Assembly: GCF_003731765.1 (NCBI RefSeq)
Contig: NZ_MOAL01000004.1
Location: 186,001 to 250,000, forward strand
Origin: Pseudomonas chlororaphis
GTDB taxonomy: Bacteria; Pseudomonadota; Gammaproteobacteria; Pseudomonadales; Pseudomonadaceae
DNA length: 64,000 bases
Direction of reading: 5' to 3'
Each line of letters opens with the position of its first letter. Position 1 is the first letter of the stretch. The translations under genes were made by a program, and so were the position numbers. Below, in pieces: positions 36,118-45,634 of the stretch. The notes under the pieces were generated by a model. The model saw only the letters and a program-made list of their open reading frames with translations, was not told the origin of the DNA and did no database searches.

Positions 36118-38565
36118 TCAGCGGACTTTGCCTTCGCTCAAGGTCAGCTCGTCTTTGGCGAAGTCGTCCACATCGATGACCTTGCGCCGCGCCGCTTCCG
36201 CCTCGCGCAGGCTCTGTGCCTCGGCCGGTTGCAGGACCCCGGCTTCCAGTGCCGCGTCGATGGCGTGTTCGCCAGCAGCGGGTTTGACCTGGCCGCTTTT
36301 CAGCGCTTCGTGCAGGGTCTTCTGCAGGGGATGGGCAGCGCTCAGCAAGTCGCAGGCATGTTGCAGGGCACCCACCGGATCGTCGTTCGATTGCGGGCGA
36401 TAGCAACCGGCAAGCACGGCTTCCAGGGCCGGATCGCCCTTGGCGCGACCAATGATCGCGGCCACTTCGGCGTCCAGTCGGTCCGACGGGCCTTTGTGCC
36501 GGCGACCGAAGGGGAAGACCAGCACCCGCAGCAGGCAACCGAGGGTACGGCTGGGGAAATTGCTCAGCAGTTCGTCCAGGGCCCGTTCCGAGTGGCCGAG
36601 GCTTTCTTCCATGGCCCAGGCGAACAGCGGCTGCAGATACTGCGGCGAGTCCAGGTCGTGGTAGCGCTTGAGCGCGGCAGAAGCCAGGTACAGATGGCTG
36701 AGCACATCACCCAGGCGCGCCGAGAGGCGTTCACGACGCTTCAGCTCGCCGCCCAGAAGCATCATGGACAGGTCCGCCAGCAAGGCGAAGGCGGCAGCCT
36801 GGCGATTGAGGGCGCGGAAGTAGCCCTGGCTGAGCTTGTCGCCCGGGGCCTGCTCCAGGTGGCCAAAGCCCAGGCTGAGCACCAGGGTGCTGGCGGCGTT
36901 GCTCACAGCAAAGCCGATGTGCTGCAGCAGCAAGCCGTCGAATTCTTTCACGGCCTGGTCATGGTCTTCGCGACCGGCCAGGGCCATTTCCTTGAGCACG
37001 AAGGGGTGGCAGCGGATCGCCCCCTGGCCAAAGATCATCAGGTTGCGCGAAAGGATGTTGGCGCCTTCCACGGTGATGAAGATCGGCGCCCCCTGCCAGC
37101 TACGGCCCAGGTAATTGTTGGGGCCCATGATGATGCCCTTGCCGCCGTGCACGTCCATGGCGTGGCCGATGCATTCACGGCCGCGCTCCGTCAGGTGGTA
37201 TTTGAGGATCGCCGAGAGCACCGAGGGTTTTTCCCCCAGGTCGACGGCATTGGCGGTGAGCATGCGGGCGCTGTCCATCAGCCAGGCGTTGCCCCCGATG
37301 CGGGCCAGGGCTTCCTGGATGCCCTCGAAGGCCGAGAGCGGAACGTTGAACTGCTCGCGAACCTGGGCGTACTGGCCGGTCACCAGGCTGGTGAACTTGG
37401 CGGCGCCGGTGCCCACGGCCGGCAGGGAGATGGAGCGGCCCACGGACAGGCAGTTCATCAGCATCATCCAGCCTTTGCCGAGCATGTCCTGGCCGCCGAT
37501 CAGGAAGTCCAGGGGGATGAACACGTCCTTGCCGGAGTTGGGGCCGTTCATAAAGGCGGCGCCCAGGGGCAGGTGGCGGCGGCCGATGTCCACGCCGGGG
37601 GTGTCGGTCGGGATCAGCGCCAGGCTGATGCCCAGGTCTTCCTTGTCGCCCAGCAGGTGGTCGGGGTCATGGGCCTTGAACGCCAGGCCGAGGAGGGTGG
37701 CGACCGGGCCCAGGGTGATGTAGCGCTTTTCCCAGTTCAGGCGCAGGCCGAGGGTTTCCTCGCCTTGCCATTGGCCTTTGCAGACAATCCCGGTGTCGGG
37801 CATGGCGCCGGCATCAGAGCCGGCCAGGGGGCCAGTGAGGGCGAAGCAGGGGATGTCGTCGCCCCGGGCCAGGCGCGGCAGGTAATGGTTGCGTTGTTCG
37901 TCGGTGCCGTAGTGCAGGAGCAGTTCGGCCGGGCCCAGGGAGTTGGGGACCATCACCGTGGACGCCAAGTCACCGCTGCGGGTGGCCAGTTTCATCGCCA
38001 CTTGCGAGTGGGCGTAGGCGGAAAAACCCTTGCCGCCAAACTCCTTGGGAATGATCAGGGCAAAGAAACCGTGCTCCTTGATATGGGCCCAGGCTTCGGG
38101 CGGCAGGTCCATGGACTGGCCGATCTGCCAGTCGCTGACCATGGCGCAGAGCTCTTCGGTCGGGCCGTCGATAAAGGCCTGCTCTTCCTCGGTCAACTGG
38201 GCCTTGGGGTAGGCCAGCAGTTTGTTCCAGTCCGGGCGGCCGCTAAATAGCTCGCCATCCCACCACACGGTGCCGGCATCAATGGCATCACGTTCGGTCT
38301 GGGACATGGGCGGCAGGACTTTCTGGAACCAACCGAACATGGGGGCGCTGAAGTATTTACGGCGCAGGTCCGGCAGCAACAGGGGCGCGGCGACGGCGGC
38401 CAGCAGCACCCAGAAAATCAGCAGGAGCCAGCCCGGTGAGCGGCTGAAGGCACCCATCGCCAGCAGGTAGACCGCCACGGCGCCGAGGGCGGCCAGGGGC
38501 GCGACGCGGCGGTGCGCCAGGTAGGCGATCCCGAGTACCAGAACCAGTATCCACAACAACAGCAT
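36118..38565 (-). CDS. fadE: Acyl-CoA dehydrogenase FadE
   Basis: An 815-residue FadE-type acyl-CoA dehydrogenase, the first oxidation of fatty-acid beta-oxidation. It has a two-segment N-terminal membrane anchor (about residues 1-62), unlike soluble ACADs, then FAD-ACAD motifs: IPKEFGGKGFSAYAHSQVAM, CFALTGPLAGSDAGAMPDTG, and AMDVHGGKGIIMGPNNYLGR. A C-terminal extension (DUF1974 type) is typical of FadE. GGAGG seven bases before ATG 38565 selects this start. An 18-bp dyad at 38617-38634 lies 51 bases upstream, a possible repressor site. Confidence 0.95.
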   Translation of the reverse strand: MLLLWILVLVLGIAYLAHRRVAPLAALGAVAVYLLAMGAFSRSPGWLLLIFWVLLAAVAAPLLLPDLRRKYFSAPMFGWFQKVLPPMSQTERDAIDAGTVWWDGELFSGRPDWNKLLAYPKAQLTEEEQAFIDGPTEELCAMVSDWQIGQSMDLPPEAWAHIKEHGFFALIIPKEFGGKGFSAYAHSQVAMKLATRSGDLASTVMVPNSLGPAELLLHYGTDEQRNHYLPRLARGDDIPCFALTGPLAGSDAGAMPDTGIVCKGQWQGEETLGLRLNWEKRYITLGPVATLLGLAFKAHDPDHLLGDKEDLGISLALIPTDTPGVDIGRRHLPLGAAFMNGPNSGKDVFIPLDFLIGGQDMLGKGWMMLMNCLSVGRSISLPAVGTGAAKFTSLVTGQYAQVREQFNVPLSAFEGIQEALARIGGNAWLMDSARMLTANAVDLGEKPSVLSAILKYHLTERGRECIGHAMDVHGGKGIIMGPNNYLGRSWQGAPIFITVEGANILSRNLMIFGQGAIRCHPFVLKEMALAGREDHDQAVKEFDGLLLQHIGFAVSNAASTLVLSLGFGHLEQAPGDKLSQGYFRALNRQAAAFALLADLSMMLLGGELKRRERLSARLGDVLSHLYLASAALKRYHDLDSPQYLQPLFAWAMEESLGHSERALDELLSNFPSRTLGCLLRVLVFPFGRRHKGPSDRLDAEVAAIIGRAKGDPALEAVLAGCYRPQSNDDPVGALQHACDLLSAAHPLQKTLHEALKSGQVKPAAGEHAIDAALEAGVLQPAEAQSLREAEAARRKVIDVDDFAKDELTLSEGKVR

Positions 38566-38616
38566 ATGCAATCCTCCATGAAGCCAGGGGCAAAATAACC
38601 CTCAGAGCTTAGTCGG

Positions 38617-38634
38617 CATCCGCTGAAGCGGATG
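38617..38634. promoter_or_regulatory. Dyad upstream of fadE
   Basis: CATCCGCT-GA-AGCGGATG: perfect 8-bp arms with a 2-bp centre, too tight for a good hairpin and more like a dimeric repressor site. A PsrA-like half match (GAAAC-N3-GTT) lies near 38720. Confidence 0.42.
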
Positions 38635-38782
38635 GCCGGAACGGTGCGTTGTCAGCGATGAAAAAACAGCCGCTGGGGCGCGCTTGGGCAGGTGGGGGGC
38701 GGCACTGAGGTTTGGCCGAAACGTCGTTATCGCTGTGGCGGACGCCCCGATAGACTCGGAGCTTCACTTGGAGGTCATCCTC

Positions 38783-39442
38783 ATGCGCCCGTACCTGAGT
38801 CCCAGTCGCTTCATCGATAGTGACCACCCTGCGGTGGTGGAGTTCGCCGAAACTCACCGCGGTGCCAGTGCCGATCCACAGCAGCAAGCTGTCAGCCTCT
38901 ATTACGCCGTGCGCGAAGCGGTGCGCTACAACCCCTACACCTTCAGCCTGGACCCGCAGACCTTGCGCGCCAGTCATGCCCTGGCCACCGGTGAAAGTTA
39001 CTGCGTGCCCAAGGCCACGCTGTTGGCCGCCTGCGCGCGGCACTGCGGGATTGCCGCGCGGATCGGCCTGGCGGATGTGCGCAATCACCTGTCCACCCCG
39101 CGTCTGCTGGAGTTGCTGCGCAGCGATGTGTTTGCCATGCACGGCTACACCGAGTTGTACCTGCAGGGGCGTTGGGTCAAGGCTACCCCGGCATTCAATC
39201 AGGGCCTGTGCGAACTGTTCGATGTGGCACCGCTGGAATTCGATGGGCTCAATGACAGCGTGTTTCACCCGTTCAATCGCCAGGGCGCGCAGTTGATGGA
39301 GTACCTGGTGGATCACGGCCAGTTTGCCGACGTACCGCTGCCGTTCTTCTTCGAGCACCTGGAAAAATGCTATCCCCATCTGTTCGCTGACCACCTGCCC
39401 CAGAGCCTGGGCGATATGCAGAGCGATTTGAGTCGCCTGTGA
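38783..39442 (+). CDS. Transglutaminase-like (Cys protease fold) protein
   Basis: A 219-residue transglutaminase-superfamily protein. The candidate catalytic Cys74 lies in GESYCVPKATLLAA, with His120 in FAMHGYTELYLQG and Asn/Pro-rich VKATPAFN in the third position. No signal peptide. Bacterial relatives are probably peptidases or amidases of unknown substrate. GGAGG at 38770-38774 supports ATG 38783. A GST gene follows after 42 bases. Confidence 0.88.
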   Translation: MRPYLSPSRFIDSDHPAVVEFAETHRGASADPQQQAVSLYYAVREAVRYNPYTFSLDPQTLRASHALATGESYCVPKATLLAACARHCGIAARIGLADVRNHLSTPRLLELLRSDVFAMHGYTELYLQGRWVKATPAFNQGLCELFDVAPLEFDGLNDSVFHPFNRQGAQLMEYLVDHGQFADVPLPFFFEHLEKCYPHLFADHLPQSLGDMQSDLSRL

Positions 39443-39484
39443 ACCGGCGTAGACTGCCCCGGCATTCATTAGCGAGGAGCGGTC

Positions 39485-40108
39485 ATGCTGAAGATCTGGG
39501 GTCGGAAAAACTCGTCGAACGTGCGCAAGGCACTCTGGTGCGCCGAGGAGCTGGGCCTGGCCTACGAGGCCGTGGACGCGGGAGGTGCCTTTGGTGTGGT
39601 GAACACCCCGGAGTACCGGGCGCTGAACCCCAATGGCCGCATCCCTTTGCTGGAAGACGATGGTTTTGTGTTGTGGGAATCCAACACCATCGTGCGTTAC
39701 CTCGCGGCTCGGCATGTTGCCAACAGCCATTGGTATCCCGCCGATGTGCAGGTCCGGGCCAGCGCTGAAAAGTGGATGGACTGGACCACCTCGACTTTTG
39801 CCGAACCCTTCCGCCAGGTGTTCTGGGGTGTGCTGCGTACCCCGGCCAAGGAGCAGGACTGGGGCAAAATCAACGCCGCGAAAGCCACCTGCTGTGAACT
39901 GTTGTCGATGGTCGAGCGCACCTTGAGCGAACAACCTTATCTGTCCGGAGCTGAAATTGGCGTAGGCGATATTCCCCTGGGCAGCTTTATTTATGCCTGG
40001 TTCGAGATGCCCATCGAACGTCCGTCGATGCCCGCCCTAGAGGCTTGGTACGGGCGTTTGCAGGAGCGTCCGGCTTACCGCAAAGCCGTTATGACCGCGT
40101 TGACTTAA
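39485..40108 (+). CDS. Glutathione S-transferase
   Basis: A 207-residue cytosolic GST. The N-terminal thioredoxin-like domain begins LKIWGRKNSSNVRKALW (Ser10/11 near the usual catalytic site) and has the glutathione-binding ALNPNGRIPLLED and LWESNTIVRYLA. The C-terminal helical domain includes GDIPLGSFIYAWFEM. Complete, unlike the relic at 21040. It may be cotranscribed with the transglutaminase-like gene. Confidence 0.93.
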   Translation: MLKIWGRKNSSNVRKALWCAEELGLAYEAVDAGGAFGVVNTPEYRALNPNGRIPLLEDDGFVLWESNTIVRYLAARHVANSHWYPADVQVRASAEKWMDWTTSTFAEPFRQVFWGVLRTPAKEQDWGKINAAKATCCELLSMVERTLSEQPYLSGAEIGVGDIPLGSFIYAWFEMPIERPSMPALEAWYGRLQERPAYRKAVMTALT

Positions 40109-40240
40109 TAGCCAATATCAACACGCGTGACTGTACTTGTGGGGCGTCGGCAAGCACCATTGGTGGCTTCCGGCGCCGTTGCAATGCTGACGAGCTGCCC
40201 TTATCTCTAATGCTTTCCCTTCCTTGGTGCGTAATCCTTT

Positions 40241-41173
40241 ATGAGTTCCGCTCTGTCCATCCGGCAGCTAACCAAAACCTACGGCAACGGTTTCCAGGCC
40301 CTGAGTGGTATTGATCTGGACGTCGCCGAAGGTGACTTTTTCGCCTTGCTCGGCCCTAACGGTGCCGGTAAATCCACGACCATCGGCATTCTCTCGACCC
40401 TGGTGAACAAGACCAGCGGCACCGTAAATGTCTTCGGCCACGACCTGGACCGCGAGCCGGCGGCGCTCAAGCGCTGCATCGGCGTGGTGCCGCAAGAGTT
40501 CAACTTCAACCAGTTTGAAAAGACCTTCGACATTGTCGTGACCCAGGCCGGCTATTACGGCATTCCGGCGAAAATCGCCAAGGAACGGGCCGAGCAGTAC
40601 CTGACCCAGTTGGGGCTGTGGGACAAGCGCGATGTGCCGTCGCGTTCGCTGTCCGGCGGCATGAAGCGGCGGTTGATGATCGCCCGGGCCCTGGTGCATG
40701 AACCGCGCCTGCTGATTCTCGATGAGCCCACCGCTGGCGTGGACATCGAACTGCGCCGGTCGATGTGGACCTTCCTCACCGAACTGAACCAGAAAGGCAT
40801 CACCATCATCCTCACCACCCACTATCTGGAGGAGGCTGAGCAGCTGTGCCGCAACATCGGCATCATCGACCACGGCACCATTGTCGAGAACACCAGCATG
40901 CGTAATCTGCTGGGCCAGTTGCATGTGGAAACCTTTCTGCTCGACCTGAAAAACAACCTGTCGGTGGCGCCGCAGCTGCAGGGTTACCCCAGTCGTATGC
41001 TGGACAGCCACACCCTGGAAGTGCAGGTCGACAAAGCCATGGGCATCACCGCGTTGTTCACTCAGTTGGCGGCGCAGAACATCGAAGTGCTGAGCCTGCG
41101 CAACAAAACCAATCGCCTTGAGGAGTTGTTCGTGTCCCTGGTGGAGAAAAATCTGGCGAAGGTGGCGGTATGA
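40241..41173 (+). CDS. yadG: ABC-2 type exporter ATPase (YadG-like)
   Basis: A 310-residue ABC ATPase. Walker A is LLGPNGAGKSTTIG, Q-loop VPQEFNFN, signature SLSGGMKRRLMIA, Walker B LLILDEPTAGVD and H-loop TTHYLEEAE. Single nucleotide-binding domain with a C-terminal extension typical of drug/lipid ABC-2 exporters. No strong ribosome site precedes the ATG. It overlaps the permease gene by four bases. Matches E. coli YadG; substrate unknown. Confidence 0.92.
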   Translation: MSSALSIRQLTKTYGNGFQALSGIDLDVAEGDFFALLGPNGAGKSTTIGILSTLVNKTSGTVNVFGHDLDREPAALKRCIGVVPQEFNFNQFEKTFDIVVTQAGYYGIPAKIAKERAEQYLTQLGLWDKRDVPSRSLSGGMKRRLMIARALVHEPRLLILDEPTAGVDIELRRSMWTFLTELNQKGITIILTTHYLEEAEQLCRNIGIIDHGTIVENTSMRNLLGQLHVETFLLDLKNNLSVAPQLQGYPSRMLDSHTLEVQVDKAMGITALFTQLAAQNIEVLSLRNKTNRLEELFVSLVEKNLAKVAV

Positions 41174-41949
41174 GTTCCGAACTGCAACCCAACCTCGTCG
41201 CTCTGCAAACCATTGTTTATCGCGAAGTGAAGCGTTTTACCCGGATCTGGCCGCAAACCCTGCTGCCGCCGGCCATCACCATGGTTCTGTACTTCGTCAT
41301 CTTCGGTAACCTGATTGGCCGGCAGATCGGTGACATGGGTGGCTTCACCTACATGGAGTACATCGTGCCCGGGCTGATCATGATGTCGGTGATCACCAAC
41401 TCCTACGGCAACGTGGTCTCGAGCTTCTTCGGCAGTAAGTTCCAGCGCTCGATCGAAGAGCTGATGGTGTCGCCGGTGTCGCCCCACACCATTCTCATTG
41501 GTTACACCTTGGGTGGCGTGCTGCGCGGCTTGATGGTGGGTGTGATCGTGACCCTGTTGTCGTTGTTCTTCACCAAGCTGCAAGTGCATCACTTGGGCGT
41601 CACGGTGCTGGTGGTGGTACTGACGGCGACGATTTTCTCGTTGCTGGGGTTCATCAATGCGGTGTTTGCGCGCAACTTCGATGACATCTCGATCATCCCG
41701 ACCTTTGTGCTGACGCCGCTGACCTACCTGGGCGGGGTGTTCTACTCCATCACTTTGCTGCCACCGTTCTGGCAGACGGTGTCCCTGGCCAACCCGGTGC
41801 TGCACATGGTCAACGCTTTCCGTTTCGGCATCCTGGGCGTCTCGGACATCAAGATCAGCGTGGCCATCACCTTTATGCTGGTAGCGACTGTGGTGCTCTA
41901 CATCGGTTGTGCCCGCCTGTTGGTGAGTGGGCGTGGCATGCGCCAGTAA
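41170..41949 (+). CDS. yadH: ABC-2 type exporter permease (YadH-like)
   Basis: A 259-residue integral membrane protein with six hydrophobic segments (about 27-47, 62-80, 110-138, 145-165, 172-190, 228-248). The ABC-2 motif LGGVFYSITLLPPFWQTVSLANP is present. It is coupled to the ATPase gene by ATGA overlap and would form the complex with two copies of each. A terminator follows. Confidence 0.92.
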   Translation: MSSELQPNLVALQTIVYREVKRFTRIWPQTLLPPAITMVLYFVIFGNLIGRQIGDMGGFTYMEYIVPGLIMMSVITNSYGNVVSSFFGSKFQRSIEELMVSPVSPHTILIGYTLGGVLRGLMVGVIVTLLSLFFTKLQVHHLGVTVLVVVLTATIFSLLGFINAVFARNFDDISIIPTFVLTPLTYLGGVFYSITLLPPFWQTVSLANPVLHMVNAFRFGILGVSDIKISVAITFMLVATVVLYIGCARLLVSGRGMRQ

Positions 41950-41969
41950 GCTTTTCTTCTGTGGCATAA

Positions 41970-41996
41970 AAACGGCCTCCCTTGTGGAGGCCGTTT
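41970..41996. terminator. Bidirectional terminator after yadGH
   Basis: AAACGGCCTCC pairs perfectly with GGAGGCCGTTT, loop CTTGT, between converging yadH and the DUF2062 gene. Confidence 0.9.
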
Positions 41997-42007
41997 GCGT
42001 TGTGGGG

Positions 42008-42523
42008 TTACAGGCGGCTCTGTTTGCGCCGCCGCCATTGCCGTGCGACCCACCAGCGCCAATAAAGCATGGTCAGGCAATAGGCCAGTGCGCCGAGCAG
42101 CAACCCGGCCACCACCGAGCCCAGTAGGAAGGGTTGCCAGAGGGTCGACAGTTGGCCGCTGATCCATTCCCAGGTCAGTTCGTCTGGCAGGCTGCGGGGC
42201 GGCACGTTCATCAGCCAGGCCCCGAGCTGGTAGGTACAGAAAAACACTGGCGGCATGGTAATGGGGTTCGTCAGCCAGACCAGGCTCACGGCAATTGGCA
42301 TATTGCCGCGCACCGAAACGGCGAGCGCCGCGGCCAGGAGCATTTGCATCGGAATCGGGATAAAGGCAGCGAACAGGCCAACGGCCATCGCACGGGCGAC
42401 GGAATGGCGGTTGAGATGCCAGAGGTTGGGGTCGTGCAGCAATTTGCCGAGAAAGCGTAAGGACTTGTGTTCCCGGATGCTGGTCGGATCTGGCATGTAA
42501 CGTTTGAATAAGCGCCGGGGCAT
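42008..42523 (-). CDS. DUF2062 membrane protein
   Basis: A 171-residue protein with about three hydrophobic segments. DUF2062 signatures are HSVARAMAVGLFAAFIPIPM, VSLVWLTNPITMPPVFFCTY and a basic C-terminus. Function unknown. Single gene, divergent from comEC. Confidence 0.9.
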   Translation of the reverse strand: MPRRLFKRYMPDPTSIREHKSLRFLGKLLHDPNLWHLNRHSVARAMAVGLFAAFIPIPMQMLLAAALAVSVRGNMPIAVSLVWLTNPITMPPVFFCTYQLGAWLMNVPPRSLPDELTWEWISGQLSTLWQPFLLGSVVAGLLLGALAYCLTMLYWRWWVARQWRRRKQSRL

Positions 42524-42664
42524 AAGGCTTCTCGGTCGGTGCAGGCGGCAAGTATGACCGGATTCTACGGATCACAAATTCAGACTTTGTGACAAATGAT
42601 AAAGCTGGCACTCCGAGGACTGGGCTAAGCCAAGAGAGGGGCAGTAACTCTCAAGGACGAGCTG

Positions 42665-44896
42665 ATGCGCACAGGGATGCTGGCGCTGGCCGCGGGGCTG
42701 CTGGCACTGCGTTTTCTGCCGGTGCTGCCGCCGGGCTGGCTATTACTGTTGATGCCGATTCTGGCGTTGATGCTGTTGCCGTTTCGTACATATCCGGTGG
42801 CATTTTTTCTCTTCGGTTTCACTTGGGCCTGTGTTTCGGCGCAGTCGGCGCTCAGTGATCGCTTGCCCCGGGAGCTGGATGGGCAGACGCGCTGGGTCGA
42901 GGGGCGGGTGGTGGGTTTGCCGCAGCAGGCGGGGCGGGTGGTGCGTTTCCAACTGCGCGATGGCCAATCACGGCGCGGCCGCTTGCCGCGCCTGGTGCGC
43001 CTGTCCTGGCACGACGGCCCCAAGGTCAATAGCGGCGAGCGCTGGCGTCTGGCAGTCACCCTTAGGCGCCCGGCTGGGCTGCTCAACCTCCAGGCGTTTG
43101 ATTTCGAAGCCTGGCTGTTGGCGCAGCGTATTGGCGCGACCGCAACGGTCAAGGATGGCCGCTTGCTCGGTCCGGCAGGCTCGTCCTGGCGCGATGGCTT
43201 GCGCCAGCGTCTGTTGAGTGTCGATGCCCAAGGGCGAGAAGGCGGGCTGGCGGCCTTGGTCCTGGGGGACGGTTCCGGGGTGTCGAGCCACGACTGGCAA
43301 GTGCTGCAGGACACCGGCACCGTGCACCTGATGGTGATTTCCGGGCAGCACATCAGCTTGCTGGCGGGGGTGGTCTATGCGCTGGTGGCGGGCCTGGCGC
43401 GCTACGGGCTATGGCCGGGGCGTTTGCCTTGGCTGCCCTGGGCCTGCGGCCTGGCGTGGGTGGCAGCCTTGGTTTATGGCCTGTTGGCGGGTTTTGACGT
43501 GCCGGTGCAGCGGGCCTGTGTGATGATCGCCCTGGTGCTGTTATGGCGCCTGAGGTTTCGTCATCTGGGGGCCTGGTGGCCGCTGCTGTTGGCCTTGAAC
43601 GCCGTGCTGCTGTTCGAACCGTTGGCCAGCTTGCAGCCCGGCTTCTGGCTGTCGTTCGCGGCGGTGGCGGTGCTGATCTTCACTTTTGGTGGTCGTTTGG
43701 GCCCCTGGCGTTGGTGGCAAAGCTGGACCCGCGCTCAATGGTTGATAGCCATCGGGCTGTGCCCGGCCATGCTGGCCCTGGGCTTGCCCATCAGCCTCAG
43801 TGGCCCCCTGGCCAATCTACTGGCCGTGCCCTGGATCAGCCTGGTGGTGTTGCCGCCAGCGTTGTTGGGCACCCTGTTGTTGCCTGTGCCTTATGTGGGC
43901 GAGGGGCTGCTGTGGTTGGCGGGCGGATTGCTTGAAGGGTTGTTTCGCTTTCTCGGCTGGCTGGCGGCGCATTGGCCGGCCTGGGTCGCCCCGGTCATTC
44001 CCCTTTGGGCCTGGTGCATCAGCAGCTTGGGGGCGTTACTTTTGCTGCTGCCCAAGGGTGTACCGCTGCGCCTGCTGGGGTGGCCCTTGTTGCTGCTGGC
44101 GGTGTATCCGCCGCACAAGGCCGTGCCCCTGGGGCAGGTCGAGGTCTGGCAACTGGATGTGGGGCAGGGCCTGGCCTTTGTCCTGCGCACCCGGGAACAC
44201 GCAATGCTGTATGACACCGGCCCGCGTTTCGGTGATTTCGACCTGGGGCAGCGGGTGGTGCTGCCAGCTTTGCAAAAGCTGGGGATCAAACGGTTGGACC
44301 TGATGCTGATCAGCCACGCCGATGCCGACCACGCGGGCGGCGCCCTGGCCGTGTGGCGGGGCTTGCCGGTGGCCGAAGTGCGCAGCGGAGAAGCCGATGC
44401 ATTGCCGTCGAGCCTGCAGTCCGGGCCTTGCCAAAGTGGCTTGAGTTGGCAATGGGACGACGTGCGTTTCACCCAGTGGCAATGGGCGGCGGCCGAAGAC
44501 GGTAACCAGCGTTCCTGCGTGCTGCTGATCGAAGCGCGCGGCGAACGCTTGTTGTTGACCGGTGATATTGATGTGCGCGCCGAGCGGGCCCTGCTCGCCA
44601 GCTCGCTGGCGGTGCCGACCCAGTGGTTGCAGGCGCCCCATCACGGCAGTGGCACCTCATCGTCCATGGCGCTGCTCAAGGCGCTTTCGCCTACAGCGGT
44701 GTTGATTTCCCGAGGGCAGGGCAACGCTTTTGGTCACCCTCATCCCGTGGTGATGGCGCGTTATCGGCAACTGGGCCTGGCTATTTATGACAGTGCCGAA
44801 CAAGGTGCGGTGCGCCTGCAGCTGGGGGCATTCACGGCAGCGACCCGGCTAAGGGCCGAGCGGCGTTTCTGGCGCGACGTGCCGCGAATGCCTTAA
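42665..44896 (+). CDS. comEC: DNA internalisation protein ComEC/Rec2
   Basis: A 743-residue polytopic inner-membrane channel for DNA uptake in natural transformation. The N-terminal OB-like domain is about residues 60-190. The competence core follows, with LVLGDGSGVSSHDWQVLQDT, GTVHLMVISGQHISLLAG and many membrane helices. The C-terminal metallo-beta-lactamase domain has DVGQGLAFVLRT, LISHADADHAGG and LQAPHHGSGTSS, probably the nuclease that degrades the non-transforming strand. AAGGA eight bases before ATG 42665. All domains are intact, so the gene looks functional. It precedes the exbBD-lpxK block. Confidence 0.95.
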   Translation: MRTGMLALAAGLLALRFLPVLPPGWLLLLMPILALMLLPFRTYPVAFFLFGFTWACVSAQSALSDRLPRELDGQTRWVEGRVVGLPQQAGRVVRFQLRDGQSRRGRLPRLVRLSWHDGPKVNSGERWRLAVTLRRPAGLLNLQAFDFEAWLLAQRIGATATVKDGRLLGPAGSSWRDGLRQRLLSVDAQGREGGLAALVLGDGSGVSSHDWQVLQDTGTVHLMVISGQHISLLAGVVYALVAGLARYGLWPGRLPWLPWACGLAWVAALVYGLLAGFDVPVQRACVMIALVLLWRLRFRHLGAWWPLLLALNAVLLFEPLASLQPGFWLSFAAVAVLIFTFGGRLGPWRWWQSWTRAQWLIAIGLCPAMLALGLPISLSGPLANLLAVPWISLVVLPPALLGTLLLPVPYVGEGLLWLAGGLLEGLFRFLGWLAAHWPAWVAPVIPLWAWCISSLGALLLLLPKGVPLRLLGWPLLLLAVYPPHKAVPLGQVEVWQLDVGQGLAFVLRTREHAMLYDTGPRFGDFDLGQRVVLPALQKLGIKRLDLMLISHADADHAGGALAVWRGLPVAEVRSGEADALPSSLQSGPCQSGLSWQWDDVRFTQWQWAAAEDGNQRSCVLLIEARGERLLLTGDIDVRAERALLASSLAVPTQWLQAPHHGSGTSSSMALLKALSPTAVLISRGQGNAFGHPHPVVMARYRQLGLAIYDSAEQGAVRLQLGAFTAATRLRAERRFWRDVPRMP

Positions 44897-44998
44897 ATAA
44901 CCGTGAGTTATTAAAGGTGGGGAACATGCGACATCACGGTCTTCGGTGCGCCTGGACCCTATGTTAGAGTGGCGCACTTTTTCGAGGGGACTGTCACT

Positions 44999-45634
44999 GT
45001 GTGGGAATTGGTCAAATCCGGCGGCTGGATGATGTTGCCGATCATTCTGAGTTCCATCGCAGCACTTGGCATCATTGCCGAACGCCTGTGGACCTTGCGC
45101 GCCAGCCGTGTCACGCCGCCCCATCTGTTGGGCCTGGTCTGGCGCTGGATCAAAGACAAGCAACTGAACAAGGACAAGCTCAAGGAGCTGCGGGCCGATT
45201 CCCCCCTGGGCGAGATACTCGCCGCCGGCCTGGCCAACTCCAAGCACGGTCGCGAGATCATGAAGGAGTGCATTGAAGAAGCCGCGGCCCGGGTTATCCA
45301 CGAGCTGGAACGCTACCTCAATGCCCTCGGCACCATCGCCGCCATGGCGCCTCTGCTGGGGCTGCTGGGTACGGTACTGGGCATGATCGATATCTTCAGC
45401 TCGTTCATGGGCTCGGGCATGACCACCAATGCGGCTGTGCTCGCCGGGGGTATTTCCAAGGCACTGATTACCACGGCAGCGGGCCTGATGGTGGGCATCC
45501 CTGCGGTGTTCTTCCACCGTTTCCTGCAACGGCGCGTCGATGAGCTGGTGGTCGGCATGGAGCAGGAAGCCATCAAGCTGGTGGAAGTGGTGCAGGGCGA
45601 CCGTGACGTCGATCTGGTTGAGGGCAAAGCGTGA
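44999..45634 (+). CDS. exbB: ExbB/TolQ-type proton-channel protein
   Basis: A 211-residue MotA/TolQ/ExbB family protein with three membrane segments (about residues 11-29, 110-135, 150-172) and the family motif LNALGTIAAMAPLLGLLGTV. GTG 44999 is chosen: GAGGGGA lies eight bases upstream, and the product then begins MWELVKSGGWMMLP as in P. aeruginosa PA2983. It overlaps exbD by four bases. The pair would convert proton motive force into movement in the envelope. It lies in an operon with lpxK rather than with tonB or tol genes. Confidence 0.9.
   Translation: MWELVKSGGWMMLPIILSSIAALGIIAERLWTLRASRVTPPHLLGLVWRWIKDKQLNKDKLKELRADSPLGEILAAGLANSKHGREIMKECIEEAAARVIHELERYLNALGTIAAMAPLLGLLGTVLGMIDIFSSFMGSGMTTNAAVLAGGISKALITTAAGLMVGIPAVFFHRFLQRRVDELVVGMEQEAIKLVEVVQGDRDVDLVEGKA

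Noticed and set aside
36229..38250. 673-codon plus-strand frame opposite fadE
   Set aside because: Same shadow effect; the fadE product has full family motifs.
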